NCBI GenBank assembly: GCA_001657315.1
Contig: LYSV01000018.1
Span: 38,647-102,646 of the forward strand
Origin: Flammeovirgaceae bacterium BBD 1991-12
GTDB lineage: Bacteria; Bacteroidota; Bacteroidia; Cytophagales; Cyclobacteriaceae
Length of the DNA: 64,000 nt
Direction of reading: 5' to 3'
Position 1 is the stretch's first letter, and every line of letters begins with the position of its first letter. The notes beneath the pieces are model-generated. The model made no database searches, had not been told where the DNA came from, and saw nothing but the letters and a program-made list of their open reading frames with translations. Made by a program: the position numbers and the translations under genes. Shown here one piece after another: positions 9,057 through 17,318 of the stretch.

Positions 9057-9502
9057 GGAAAACGCTGTTACCATTCCGAGTGTTCAGCTTTCTTTGATCC
9101 CCAACCTTCTCTGTACATTTTACAATTCATTGATACACAATAGTATCATCTTGCCGCGTGCCTGACGTAATGTGCCAGTGCAGCTGGTACATTTGTAACA
9201 TGCGTCATTCAATCATATGGGTCATATTTGACAGGAAATGGATCAAATTTGATAGAATGGCAATTCTGCCTTGATCCAGCATTTTTTTATGCTTGATTTT
9301 TACTGGTTAATGGGAAGGCTTTAATAGTCTGTCATATAATTCTCCCCTTACTTCGCATTGTTTATTTTATCATAAGTTTTATAATAAAACTTTGAAGGGC
9401 GCTCTCTTTTTGCAGGATGAATGGCCTTCATTGAAATGTCTTCGGGTTATAATGAGCTTATGATGCCTTGAAATTACTGTAACTCATCAAAATCTAACCA
9501 GT
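9057..9502. other. Intergenic region with a 19-base palindrome
   Basis: About 446 bases without a gene. The only clear structure is a perfect dyad AAGTTTTAT-A-ATAAAACTT at 9374-9392, about 110 bases upstream of the first hydrolase start and suitable as a repressor site. A second short palindrome (TCAAATTTGA) lies near 9243. No terminator was recognised after the CBS gene. Confidence 0.4.
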
Positions 9503-10483
9503 ATGTGGATAAAAGTAACAATATTAACGCTGTCGGTGATTCTTGTTTTTGCTATCTCGTCTCCGGCGCAAAATGATGGGAGTATCGTTGAAAAAGTCAG
9601 GATAAGGGACCTGAATGAGCTGATCGCGTATGTTGGAAAGACTGAGGGCATAGACAGTGTGAGCTATGACCCAAGGAGGTTTGAATATTTTGAAACTGTG
9701 GAAGTATATGGGATCACCTACCTCAGTGATGGACTGAAAGTCAAAGGTTTTCTACTCACTCCTAAAAAGGAAGACCGATATCCGGCCATCATCTACAATC
9801 GTGGTGGGAGCCTGAACTGGGGCTCGCTGACACATAGCAGAGCTTCGGTAGGGTTAGGAGAGCTGGCACGGCTCGCCAATGAGGGATATGTTATAGCCGC
9901 CAGTCAGTATAGGGGAAATGGAGGAGGAGAAGGGCAGGAAGAGTACGGGGGTGCAGACATTAACGACGTTCTGAACCTTATCCCGCTGCTGGGGAATGAG
10001 TCCAGAGCGGATACTTCCAGGCTGGGTATGTTTGGCTGGAGCCGGGGCGGAATGATGAGCTTTATGACGTTGCCACGGACGAAAAGCATCAAGGCGGTAG
10101 TGGTGGGGGCTCCTTCGACAAATCTGATCAGAAGCCTGGAGCACAGGCCCGGACTGGCAAGGAACTGGTCCATGATCATTCCGGGATTCAATTCTGACGA
10201 CAGAATAGATGCGCTCTTTCAAAGGTCTCCGGTTTTTCATGTTGACCGGCTTCCGGATGACGTACCCATTTTAATTCTACAGGGAGGGCATGACAAAGGC
10301 CTTCTGCCTGACTTTACCTTAAGAATGGCCCTGGAACTAAACAGGTTCCATATTCCCTTCCGGTTCATCAAATATGAAGGAGGCAGTCATTCCCTGAAGG
10401 AATACAAGGATGAGGTATTTGGTGAAATAACACATTGGTTTGACAAATACCTGAAGCATCCGGCTGGTGAAGCCATGAATTGA
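9503..10483 (+). CDS. Secreted alpha/beta hydrolase (prolyl oligopeptidase-like, S9 fold), copy 1
   Basis: 326 residues with a signal peptide (about 1-22, ending SSPAQ). An alpha/beta-hydrolase core carries the nucleophile elbow GWSRGG, a GGHDKGL acid-loop segment and a late His in GGSHSL, consistent with a Ser-Asp-His triad. The motif IYNRGG...ASQYRGNGG upstream of the elbow forms the oxyanion region of prolyl-oligopeptidase-like hydrolases. It lacks the beta-propeller of full-length S9 peptidases. It is nearly collinear with the next gene, 22 bases downstream, so the pair is a tandem duplication in one operon. It probably acts in the periplasm or outside on an ester or peptide; the substrate is unknown. 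Confidence 0.88.
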   Translation: MWIKVTILTLSVILVFAISSPAQNDGSIVEKVRIRDLNELIAYVGKTEGIDSVSYDPRRFEYFETVEVYGITYLSDGLKVKGFLLTPKKEDRYPAIIYNRGGSLNWGSLTHSRASVGLGELARLANEGYVIAASQYRGNGGGEGQEEYGGADINDVLNLIPLLGNESRADTSRLGMFGWSRGGMMSFMTLPRTKSIKAVVVGAPSTNLIRSLEHRPGLARNWSMIIPGFNSDDRIDALFQRSPVFHVDRLPDDVPILILQGGHDKGLLPDFTLRMALELNRFHIPFRFIKYEGGSHSLKEYKDEVFGEITHWFDKYLKHPAGEAMN

Positions 10484-10505
10484 ATTCTATCAGAACCAAC
10501 ACATT

Positions 10506-11450
10506 ATGAAATCCATATTGATCAATATCCTGACGATCCTACTATGCTATCTAAACGCCTACAGCCAGCGGGATGGCACGATCGTCGAAAAAGTTGAGAT
10601 CCGGACAGTGGAAGAGCTGGTGGGTTATGTGCAGCAATCGGAAGGAAGAGACAGCGCGTGGTTTACTCCTGACCGGTTCAAACATCTGGCCTCCGTTCAC
10701 TTTTACGGCATCACCTATCTGAGTGATGGCCTTAGAGTAAAGGGTTTTCTCATTACTCCAAGGCAGGCAGGTAAATATCCCTGTGTTATATACAACCGGG
10801 GAGGAAGTCTGGAGTTCGGTTCGCTGAGTATGAACGGGCGCTCCATACTCGGGCATCTGGCCCGGCTTGCCAGTGAAGGATTTGTTGTAGCTGCCAGTCA
10901 GTACCGTGGTAACGGTGGAGGAGAGGGCCAGGAGGAATATGGTGGGGCTGATATCAATGATATCCTGAATCTTGTTCCACTGCTTGCCAATGAGCCTATG
11001 GCAGACACGGCCCGGCTGGGTATGTACGGCTGGAGCCGGGGCGGTATGATGACCTTCCTGACATTGCCCAGGACCACCAGAATAAAGGCTGTGGTACTGG
11101 GTGCACCCTCGACCAACCTGGTCAGAAGTGTACAGGACAGACCGGAGCTAATGAAGAACTGGTCCGTGATCATTCCCGGGTTCAACGGAGAAGAAAGAAC
11201 AGCGGCCTTGCTGGCAAGATCACCACTGTTCCATGCAGATCAGCTGCCCACCGATGTTCCCGTTCTGATCTTCCAGGGAGGTAAGGACACCGGCCTGCTG
11301 CCGGAGTATACCTTGAGAATGGCCCTTGAACTTGATCGCTTTAAGGTTCCCTTCAGGCTGATCAAGTACGAGGATGGTGGCCATGGTCTTTTCAAATACC
11401 GGGAAGAAGTATTTGCCAAAACGATCGAATGGTTCGATAAATATCTTTAA
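10506..11450 (+). CDS. Secreted alpha/beta hydrolase (prolyl oligopeptidase-like), copy 2
   Basis: 314 residues, paralogue of the preceding gene over its whole length. Shared blocks include DGTIVEKV, YGITYLSDGL, ASQYRGNGGGEGQEEYGGAD, GWSRGGMM and GAPSTNL. A signal peptide (about 1-20, ending AYSQ) directs it to the periplasm. Catalytic candidates are the Ser of GWSRGG, the Asp of GGKDTGL and the His of DGGHGL. The long stretch around the nucleophile is almost unchanged between copies while N-termini and surface loops differ. This suggests the same chemistry with some change in specificity. Co-transcribed with copy 1. Confidence 0.88.
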   Translation: MKSILINILTILLCYLNAYSQRDGTIVEKVEIRTVEELVGYVQQSEGRDSAWFTPDRFKHLASVHFYGITYLSDGLRVKGFLITPRQAGKYPCVIYNRGGSLEFGSLSMNGRSILGHLARLASEGFVVAASQYRGNGGGEGQEEYGGADINDILNLVPLLANEPMADTARLGMYGWSRGGMMTFLTLPRTTRIKAVVLGAPSTNLVRSVQDRPELMKNWSVIIPGFNGEERTAALLARSPLFHADQLPTDVPVLIFQGGKDTGLLPEYTLRMALELDRFKVPFRLIKYEDGGHGLFKYREEVFAKTIEWFDKYL

Positions 11451-11489
11451 CAACCTGTGCCCGGAAATCAACGAAAAAAAGATAAAAAG

Positions 11490-11654
11490 ATGACTTCGCT
11501 TTTTTTAGAGTTCAGGAGCAAGTTCATTAAAACAGACAAAGTCCATTTTAGTGGCTACTTCAGGGCTTTTTTACTTTTTCAGAAGATAGACCGTATCTCC
11601 AAGTCATGGCTGGAGGATGAGGACCTTGAGCCTCCGGTTGAGACTATTGATTAA
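11490..11654 (+). CDS. Small hypothetical protein
   Basis: Possible 54-residue protein starting MTSLFLEFRSKF and ending in an acidic tail (WLEDEDLEPPVETID). It lies 39 bases after the second hydrolase and runs toward the permease gene on the other strand. The mixed basic-then-acidic composition and the absence of rare codons make it plausible, but there is no recognised domain and no clear ribosome binding site. It could be a chance frame. Confidence 0.35.
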   Translation: MTSLFLEFRSKFIKTDKVHFSGYFRAFLLFQKIDRISKSWLEDEDLEPPVETID

Positions 11655-11702
11655 TGGTTCCTGTCTTCCTGACTTACTCATGGTTTCATAACTGTCTGAT
11701 TT

Positions 11703-14351
11703 CTACTCCTCTCTGAGCAGGTCTGCCGGATTTTGAACGGCGGCCGTTCGGACTTGCCAGCCAACGGTGAGTGCAGTGATAAGCATTACAATAATGAAAC
11801 CTGACAGCATTTCCATGAGTCCTGTTTCAGTTCTGTACAGGAACTCGTTCAGGATCATATCATCCACTATATAGAGCGCACAAGGTACAGCTATCGCCGC
11901 AGCTATGAAGATCATCACCAAAAAACTGCGGGAAAGCAACAACATTAAATCGCTAATGCCTGCACCCAATACCTTTCGGATGCTGATTTCCTTCATCCTC
12001 GTTTCAGTGGTGTACACGGCCATACCCAGCAGACCAAGTGTGGATATAGAAATAGCCAAAAAAGCAAGAAATGAAATAATGGTATAAGTGGTCTTGCTGC
12101 TCTCATAAGTCCCGGCTATTCGATCATCATAAAAGGTGGCCTGAAAAGGGTGGACCGGGTCCAGCTCCTTGTAGCTTTTTTCGAGTTTTTCCATGGTGGC
12201 TGGCAGGTTGGTACCAGCTATTTTCACGCCAAGTATTCTACTCTGATTTACGTTTGCATTCAGGAACACAAAAGCCTTTGGAGCCTCAGCGTTCAGGGAC
12301 ATGCTTATGAAATCCTTCACCACTCCCTGAATTATCATTTTTCTTTCACCAAAATACCAAATACTTTTTCCGATGGCCTCTTCGGGAGAACCCAGATTTA
12401 ATTCTTTCAGAAATGTTTCATTGACAACAATGGAGTTTTGTGCTTGCCCCTCCCGTAAAGGAGCCGAAAATCCCGTACCGGCAAGCAATTCAAACCCGTG
12501 CATCTCCAGATAATTGGTACCTATATAATTAGAACTGAACATAATGGATTCACTTTTGTCTTCTGAAAATGCCTCTCCCAGCTCTAGCCACCTGGTACCC
12601 AAAATCACGGATGACTTTGAAGTTGCCACCACTTCGGACAGTTTGGCATATTCATGCTCAAGTGCATCCATATAATCTCCTTCAATAGTTATGTTCACTA
12701 TATTTTCCGTATCATATCCCAGGTTATAGTTCAAGGCATATTTGTATTGTTTATGGATCAACACAGCGCACATAATAAGACCTACAGACAGGGCAAATTG
12801 AAAAATAACCAACACTTGTCTCACATTAACCCCGGAAAGCAACCTGATCTTGCTGACGTCATTAAACAGGGTATTGGCTTTAAGTCTTGAAAGAGATAGT
12901 GCTGGAAAAAAGCCGGCAACACAGCCCACAATAGCGGCAAACAGAAAAAACCAGGCCAGTAAAACAAGATCAATATCCAGCAGGAACATGGTTCGATCTC
13001 CCCTTGTCAGGCCAGGTAGGCTCAAAAATTGCGGTTTGATTAAAATAAACAGCCCTGTTCCCGCAATCAAAGCAATGAAAGACAAGAGTACCGCTTCGGT
13101 CATAAATTGTGAAAATATCTGAAATCCGGTGGCTCCTGTTACCTTTCGGACACTGATCTCTTTGGATCGTCTCAATGCCCGGGCAAGGGATAAATTGGTG
13201 TAATTGAAACAGGCAGATAAGAGCACAATAAGGGTGAGCCCCATCATCATATCAATTTTTTGTTTTGAAAATGTTGGCCCGGGTTGATTACCTGCATCTG
13301 CCGTAACGAACTTCTTCATTGGTTGCAGAGAGAGTGTCATAGGAGCCCGTCGTGCATTATGATCAGCCATCATATCGGCCATCAAAGCCTCGATTTGTTC
13401 TACTTCAGCCTCCTCTTTTAATACAAGGTATACATAGCTCTGTGCATAAGCTCCCGGGTTGTGCCTGATATTTCTGCGTCGCTCTACCAGGCTGTTTTCC
13501 ATGGTCTTCATAGAGACCAGCATCTCAAAATTTAAATGTGAGTTAATGGGTGGGTCTTCTACGATACCTGCTATGGTGCCAATTTGAAAATCCTGATTGC
13601 CCTCTACGTTTACTATTTTACCGATCGGATCGGAATCTCCAAATAGCTTTCTTGCTGCGGACTCTGTTAATATTATTGCTCCCGGGTTTTCCAAGGCAGT
13701 TTGAGGGTTTCCCTTTTTGAGGGTAAAGGAAAAGACATCAAAAAAGGAAGCTGTGGCATAATAACCACTGATGGCCATTGCTTTTTCTTCTGTTCTCAGG
13801 TCAGCAGTCAGGTTTCTGCGCAGAACCAGCACGTGTTCTACGGCGGGTACCTGAGCCTCAATTTGGTCCGCGATATAATGAGACGCGGTGGCAAGGTAAT
13901 CTGCTTCGCCCTGAAATAACGCTTGCCGGGAAGTGGTTACCCTGTAGGTCCTGTCTTTTTTCTCGTGAAATTCATCATATGAATAAAGCTCCGAAAGAAG
14001 CACGATCATCAATATGCCTACTGACATACTGATGGCCAATCCAACTACGTTGATACCGGTGAAAAGTGCATGACGCCTAATACTTCGGACTGAGGTTTTC
14101 AGATAATTTTTGAAAACTCCATATTGATTCAAATGATGACTACCTTCCAGCTTTTTGACCAACCGGGGTCTTAAAAGGCCGAAAACATCCCGAACGAATA
14201 AACGGCCGGCCCTTCGTTGACCAAACTTTCCAACGCGTTTTTGATAGATCTCATGAAGGTCCCCCTGGACATTCTCCAGAACCTCATTTTTGCAAAACCA
14301 TGATAGCAGTCTATCGGCCCATTTGGGTGGAAGTGATCCTTTGGTTTTCAT
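11703..14351 (-). CDS. FtsX/MacB-type ABC permease with N-terminal prefix domain (orphan)
   Basis: 882 residues. A cytoplasmic prefix domain (about 7-65) has the signature PPKWAD..LSWFC..E..E...GDLHE and is followed by a first membrane helix (about 98-120). Then come a MacB-type periplasmic core domain, an FtsX domain with three helices and the cytoplasmic motif KEISVRKVTGA, a second periplasmic domain, and a second FtsX domain with KEISIRKVLGA. This doubled layout with a prefix is that of orphan permeases known from Acidobacteria (ADOP) and Bacteroidota. No ATP-binding subunit gene is nearby. It is preceded by a padR gene only 5 bases upstream on the same strand, so the pair is an operon. 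The role is unknown; MacB relatives move peptides, lipoproteins or drugs, or transmit force. Confidence 0.92.
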   Translation of the reverse strand: MKTKGSLPPKWADRLLSWFCKNEVLENVQGDLHEIYQKRVGKFGQRRAGRLFVRDVFGLLRPRLVKKLEGSHHLNQYGVFKNYLKTSVRSIRRHALFTGINVVGLAISMSVGILMIVLLSELYSYDEFHEKKDRTYRVTTSRQALFQGEADYLATASHYIADQIEAQVPAVEHVLVLRRNLTADLRTEEKAMAISGYYATASFFDVFSFTLKKGNPQTALENPGAIILTESAARKLFGDSDPIGKIVNVEGNQDFQIGTIAGIVEDPPINSHLNFEMLVSMKTMENSLVERRRNIRHNPGAYAQSYVYLVLKEEAEVEQIEALMADMMADHNARRAPMTLSLQPMKKFVTADAGNQPGPTFSKQKIDMMMGLTLIVLLSACFNYTNLSLARALRRSKEISVRKVTGATGFQIFSQFMTEAVLLSFIALIAGTGLFILIKPQFLSLPGLTRGDRTMFLLDIDLVLLAWFFLFAAIVGCVAGFFPALSLSRLKANTLFNDVSKIRLLSGVNVRQVLVIFQFALSVGLIMCAVLIHKQYKYALNYNLGYDTENIVNITIEGDYMDALEHEYAKLSEVVATSKSSVILGTRWLELGEAFSEDKSESIMFSSNYIGTNYLEMHGFELLAGTGFSAPLREGQAQNSIVVNETFLKELNLGSPEEAIGKSIWYFGERKMIIQGVVKDFISMSLNAEAPKAFVFLNANVNQSRILGVKIAGTNLPATMEKLEKSYKELDPVHPFQATFYDDRIAGTYESSKTTYTIISFLAFLAISISTLGLLGMAVYTTETRMKEISIRKVLGAGISDLMLLLSRSFLVMIFIAAAIAVPCALYIVDDMILNEFLYRTETGLMEMLSGFIIVMLITALTVGWQVRTAAVQNPADLLREE

Positions 14352-14356
14352 GACCT

Positions 14357-14686
14357 TTAACTACTTAGATTAAGACCTGGTATTTTGGAAGAAAAAGCCA
14401 TTCTCAGCTCATGAGCAGCTTCCAATGCTTTTTTTCCGGATGAGGACAGTTGATAGAATTTCTTTCTTCTTCCTCCTCTTTCAGCCGTGGCTCCTCCTTC
14501 TGTAGACGTAAGGTATCCCTTGTCCTCCAGTCGATAGAGGGCAGAGTGCAAGGCCCCTATACTCGGCGGCCTACCTGTTTGCTCCTCCAATGCCTCTTTG
14601 ATGGCTACACCATAAGCCCTGTCCATCAACGACCCTACAGCTAGCAGTACCAATTCTTCAAAAGCACCGAGGTTTGTATCCTTCAT
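14357..14686 (-). CDS. PadR family transcriptional regulator
   Basis: 109 residues with the compact PadR winged helix: LGAFEELVLLAVGSL at the N-terminus, recognition region PPSIGALHSALYRLEDKGYL, wing GGRRKKFYQLSSSGKKAL, and a short C-terminal helix for dimerisation. It ends 5 bases before the permease start and almost certainly represses that operon. A self-complementary ATTTGCAAAT (14735-14744) lies upstream of its start and could be an operator. Two further PadR proteins in this window (29932 and 35833) share its layout and also sit before FtsX permeases. Confidence 0.94.
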   Translation of the reverse strand: MKDTNLGAFEELVLLAVGSLMDRAYGVAIKEALEEQTGRPPSIGALHSALYRLEDKGYLTSTEGGATAERGGRRKKFYQLSSSGKKALEAAHELRMAFSSKIPGLNLSS

Positions 14687-15030
14687 GTTTATTATGTTCC
14701 TGTTTACAAAACAAATATGAATAATATATTTCCTATTTGCAAATGAAATAGTAACTTATCACTGGCATTGAATGATAATTTATTCTATAAAGATATCTGA
14801 AGGAAAATGGAAAAAGTAGGACGTTAAACACGGTCTGTTCAACAGGGGAGCCATTATAGCATTTACAATAGCCGGTAAGCCGGATTTACCCTGCCGGTAA
14901 AAATGATAAATAAATAACTGGTTGATCTTCAGGCTGTATCCTTTTGAAGTAAAGATTATAGATTATAATTTCTTTGAGAATTATTATTAATTATCTATCT
15001 TAAAGAGTGTTAAATATAATCAGAGCCAAC
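14687..15030. other. Divergent intergenic region
   Basis: About 344 bases between padR (minus) and a small secreted-protein gene (plus). It contains the palindrome ATTTGCAAAT at 14735-14744 and the dyad TGTTT-ACA-AAACA at about 14701-14713, both on the padR side. It becomes AT-rich near 14950-15000. No gene or terminator is recognised. Confidence 0.4.
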
Positions 15031-15408
15031 ATGAAAAAAACAATTTCAATTCTTTTTCTGACCTTTTTGGCCTTTGGTTTTGGCAGCAGGTCTGAGAATG
15101 TTGATCTCCCAATCGGAGATCAACTAAGTTGTACACCTCCCAACACACCGGGAATTCCCAACATTACCACGGATAACCAAAACTATATCCATGCGAGTGC
15201 ATTCTCTCTGGGTGGAGCGGATGGCTACGAATGGACGGTTACCAATGGCTTTATTATTTCAGGTCAGGGTACTTCGTTTATCAGCATCGGACCGGACTGT
15301 CCGGTGCCGTCGTCCATTGAGGTTTGTGTGAGAGCCTACAATGGAAACTGCTATTCCGCGCAAAGATGCGCCACGTTGTCCTACAGTGGGCCGTGTTTCC
15401 TGTTATGA
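15031..15408 (+). CDS. Small secreted protein with a PKD-like fold
   Basis: 125 residues from the ATG at 15031 (a GTG 24 bases upstream is in frame but gives a worse signal peptide). The signal peptide MKKTISILFLTFLAFGFGS is clear. The mature part (CTPPNTPGIPNITTDNQNY, then YEWTVTNGFIISGQGTSF) resembles the PKD/Ig-like modules of Bacteroidota surface proteins, in which a Trp and paired Cys residues are conserved. There are six Cys in the mature part, suggesting disulfides outside the cytoplasm. No sorting domain is present. A bidirectional terminator follows. Confidence 0.65.
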   Translation: MKKTISILFLTFLAFGFGSRSENVDLPIGDQLSCTPPNTPGIPNITTDNQNYIHASAFSLGGADGYEWTVTNGFIISGQGTSFISIGPDCPVPSSIEVCVRAYNGNCYSAQRCATLSYSGPCFLL

Positions 15409-15436
15409 ATCAGGATAGATAACGCGGTTGCAATAT

Positions 15437-15474
15437 TGAGGTTGATCCCTTGAGATCAACCTCACTCTGTTTTT
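15437..15474. terminator. Bidirectional terminator between convergent genes
   Basis: Perfect 11-base stem TGAGGTTGATC (15437-15447) with GATCAACCTCA (15454-15464), 6-base loop, then CTCTGTTTTT on the plus strand. It lies between the convergent small secreted-protein gene and asnA. Confidence 0.8.
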
Positions 15475-15483
15475 GATCAGGTT

Positions 15484-16611
15484 CTACTCCAGAACATGGA
15501 TATTCTTCTCCAAACAGATCTTTTTCAATTCATCAGGCCATACCGAAACAGTGACTTCCCCCAGGTGAGCCGTTCTCAGCAGGTACATGTAGGTACGCCC
15601 CTGACCGATCCCGCCACCGATGCTCAATGGGATCTTATCATTCAGGATGGCCTGGTGATAGGGGAGTTTCAGGAAATCCGTCTGTCCGGAAAGCTCAAGT
15701 TGTGCTTTCAGGGTTTCCTTTGTAACCCGTATACCCATGGAGCTTAGCTCATGCCGTCTTTGGGTGACCGGATTCCAAACCAGAATGTCACCATTAAGCC
15801 CCAGCATCTGTTGTCCGATTTTCGTAACGGTAGGGGTGATCCAGTCATCATAGTCAGCTGCACGCATTTCATGTGGATAACCGTCTTTTAATACCGAGCC
15901 TATACCTATAATGAATACGGCAGGATGCTCCTGAATTAATCGTGTTTCCCTTTCCTTTCTGGGCAGGTCAGGGTACATGTCCAGGATCTCCTCGGCATGG
16001 AAAAATTCCAGCTCCTCCGGGAAATCGGGGTATCGCGGATCGTTTAGTTCCGGAAATTTCGTCTTGACCATCACGCCAGCATTACGGATCACTTTCCAGA
16101 TACGCCTGACCGTATCTTTCAGATAGTCTAGGTTTCTGTCTTCATCGCTGATCCTCTTTTCCCAGTCCCACTGATCTACATAGGACGAGTGGTCATGATC
16201 AAAGAAATAATCCTTCCTTACAGCCCTCATATCCGTATTGATACCCTGACCAACGGCACAATCAAACTGTGCCAGAGCCATTCTTTTCCATTTTGTGGCA
16301 GCCTGTACCACCTGAGCCTCTATGCGTTTCGGCAACCCAAGGCCGGCGGGAAAATCGATGGGAGTACGTGACCCGTCACGGTCCAGATAATCATTTACAC
16401 CGCTGTCCTGCCTTACGATAAGCGGTACCTGCACCATTTGGAGGTTCAAGGCCTCTGCCAGCCCTTTTTCAATATACTCCTTGATCATGTAGAGTGCTGC
16501 CATTCGCTTTAGTGGAGGAAGCAATGCCTTATAGCGATCGGGGAGGATTGAGCTTACCTCTTCATAGGTACTGATCCCGGGCCCCGCCAGATCTGATTTT
16601 TTGTCATACAT
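15484..16611 (-). CDS. asnA: Aspartate-ammonia ligase (asparagine synthetase A)
   Basis: Cytoplasmic enzyme making asparagine from aspartate, ammonia and ATP. The 375-residue product carries the family blocks NTDMRAVRKDYFFDHDHSS, YVDQWDWEK, LSSMGIRV and SIGGGIGQGR, which build the class II aminoacyl-tRNA-synthetase-like active site. It is about 45 residues longer than the E. coli enzyme (about 330 residues), with part of the extra length in a short insert around EELEFFHAEEILDMYPDLPRK (quoted region about 195-215). In the last motif many homologues have GQSR where this one has GQGR. It is transcribed alone, divergent from the marR-like gene and convergent with the small secreted protein. Confidence 0.95.
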   Translation of the reverse strand: MYDKKSDLAGPGISTYEEVSSILPDRYKALLPPLKRMAALYMIKEYIEKGLAEALNLQMVQVPLIVRQDSGVNDYLDRDGSRTPIDFPAGLGLPKRIEAQVVQAATKWKRMALAQFDCAVGQGINTDMRAVRKDYFFDHDHSSYVDQWDWEKRISDEDRNLDYLKDTVRRIWKVIRNAGVMVKTKFPELNDPRYPDFPEELEFFHAEEILDMYPDLPRKERETRLIQEHPAVFIIGIGSVLKDGYPHEMRAADYDDWITPTVTKIGQQMLGLNGDILVWNPVTQRRHELSSMGIRVTKETLKAQLELSGQTDFLKLPYHQAILNDKIPLSIGGGIGQGRTYMYLLRTAHLGEVTVSVWPDELKKICLEKNIHVLE

Positions 16612-16773
16612 AGGATTTGTGGTTTAGTTTCACTGGTGTTAGTGATATGAGTGATTCATTTCGGTATGGATCAAATTACTTAAAAAGAGTCAATAAAAAA
16701 ATAAGTATTCCTGGTACGGAACAGCCTGCTCATGCTTATAGGAAGGGTATTAAAGGTTATAATTTTCAATAAA

Positions 16774-16822
16774 TACTTAACCAGTTAAGTTTTATTTTTA
16801 TATTTACATAACTGGTTAAGTA
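16774..16822 (+). promoter_or_regulatory. Candidate operator for the MarR-type regulator
   Basis: The near-palindrome ACTTAACCAGTTAAGT (16775-16790) and an inverted copy AACTGGTTAAGT (16810-16821) lie just before the marR-like start at 16830, with an AT-rich stretch between containing a -7-like TATATTTA (16799-16806). The second site lies between this box and the start codon, so bound repressor would block transcription. Confidence 0.7.
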
Positions 16823-16829
16823 CTTTTAT

Positions 16830-17318
16830 ATGAAGGAGGATTTTCTAAAGGAATTAGAGTATTTGGGTTTGATCGCCCGGCTTAAACGTTTGAGTGACTC
16901 CATGCTCTACAGCATTAGAGAACTGTACAGGTTGAAAGGTATAGAGATTGAGCCTAACTGGCATTTTGTGTTCCTTATCCTTAAGGAATACAAGACAAGA
17001 ACAATGACCCAAATGGCTGAAGCATTCCAGCTTTCCCAGCCGGCGGTGGTCAAGATCATTGACAAGATGAAAAAAAAGGGTTACATCGATATGGTACAAG
17101 ATCCCCATGACCACAGGAAAAGACAACTCCGGCTTTCCCAAAAGGCCATAAAAGAATTACCCGCGTTTGAAAAAATATGGGATTCGGGTCAGGCATCTAT
17201 TGAGCAGATGCTGGAGGGTGATCGTACATTTCTCGACCTGCTGGAAAAACTGGAGCTCCATATACGAAGCAGGGATTTTAAAGAACGTGTACTGACCAAC
17301 CTAAAAAAACGAACATGA
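16830..17318 (+). CDS. MarR family transcriptional regulator
   Basis: 162 residues. The winged-helix core (about 45-115) reads KTRTMTQMAEAFQLSQPAVVK, continuing IIDKMKKKGYIDMVQDPHDHRKRQLRLS in two parts, with the DxRxR-like wing (DHRKRQL) that is diagnostic for MarR. Long N- and C-terminal helices would form the dimer interface. It sits immediately downstream of a pair of inverted ACTTAACCAGTT sites and overlaps the PLP-enzyme gene by four bases (ATGA), so it probably represses its own operon and responds to a ligand related to the enzyme's substrate. The ligand is unknown. Confidence 0.9.
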   Translation: MKEDFLKELEYLGLIARLKRLSDSMLYSIRELYRLKGIEIEPNWHFVFLILKEYKTRTMTQMAEAFQLSQPAVVKIIDKMKKKGYIDMVQDPHDHRKRQLRLSQKAIKELPAFEKIWDSGQASIEQMLEGDRTFLDLLEKLELHIRSRDFKERVLTNLKKRT

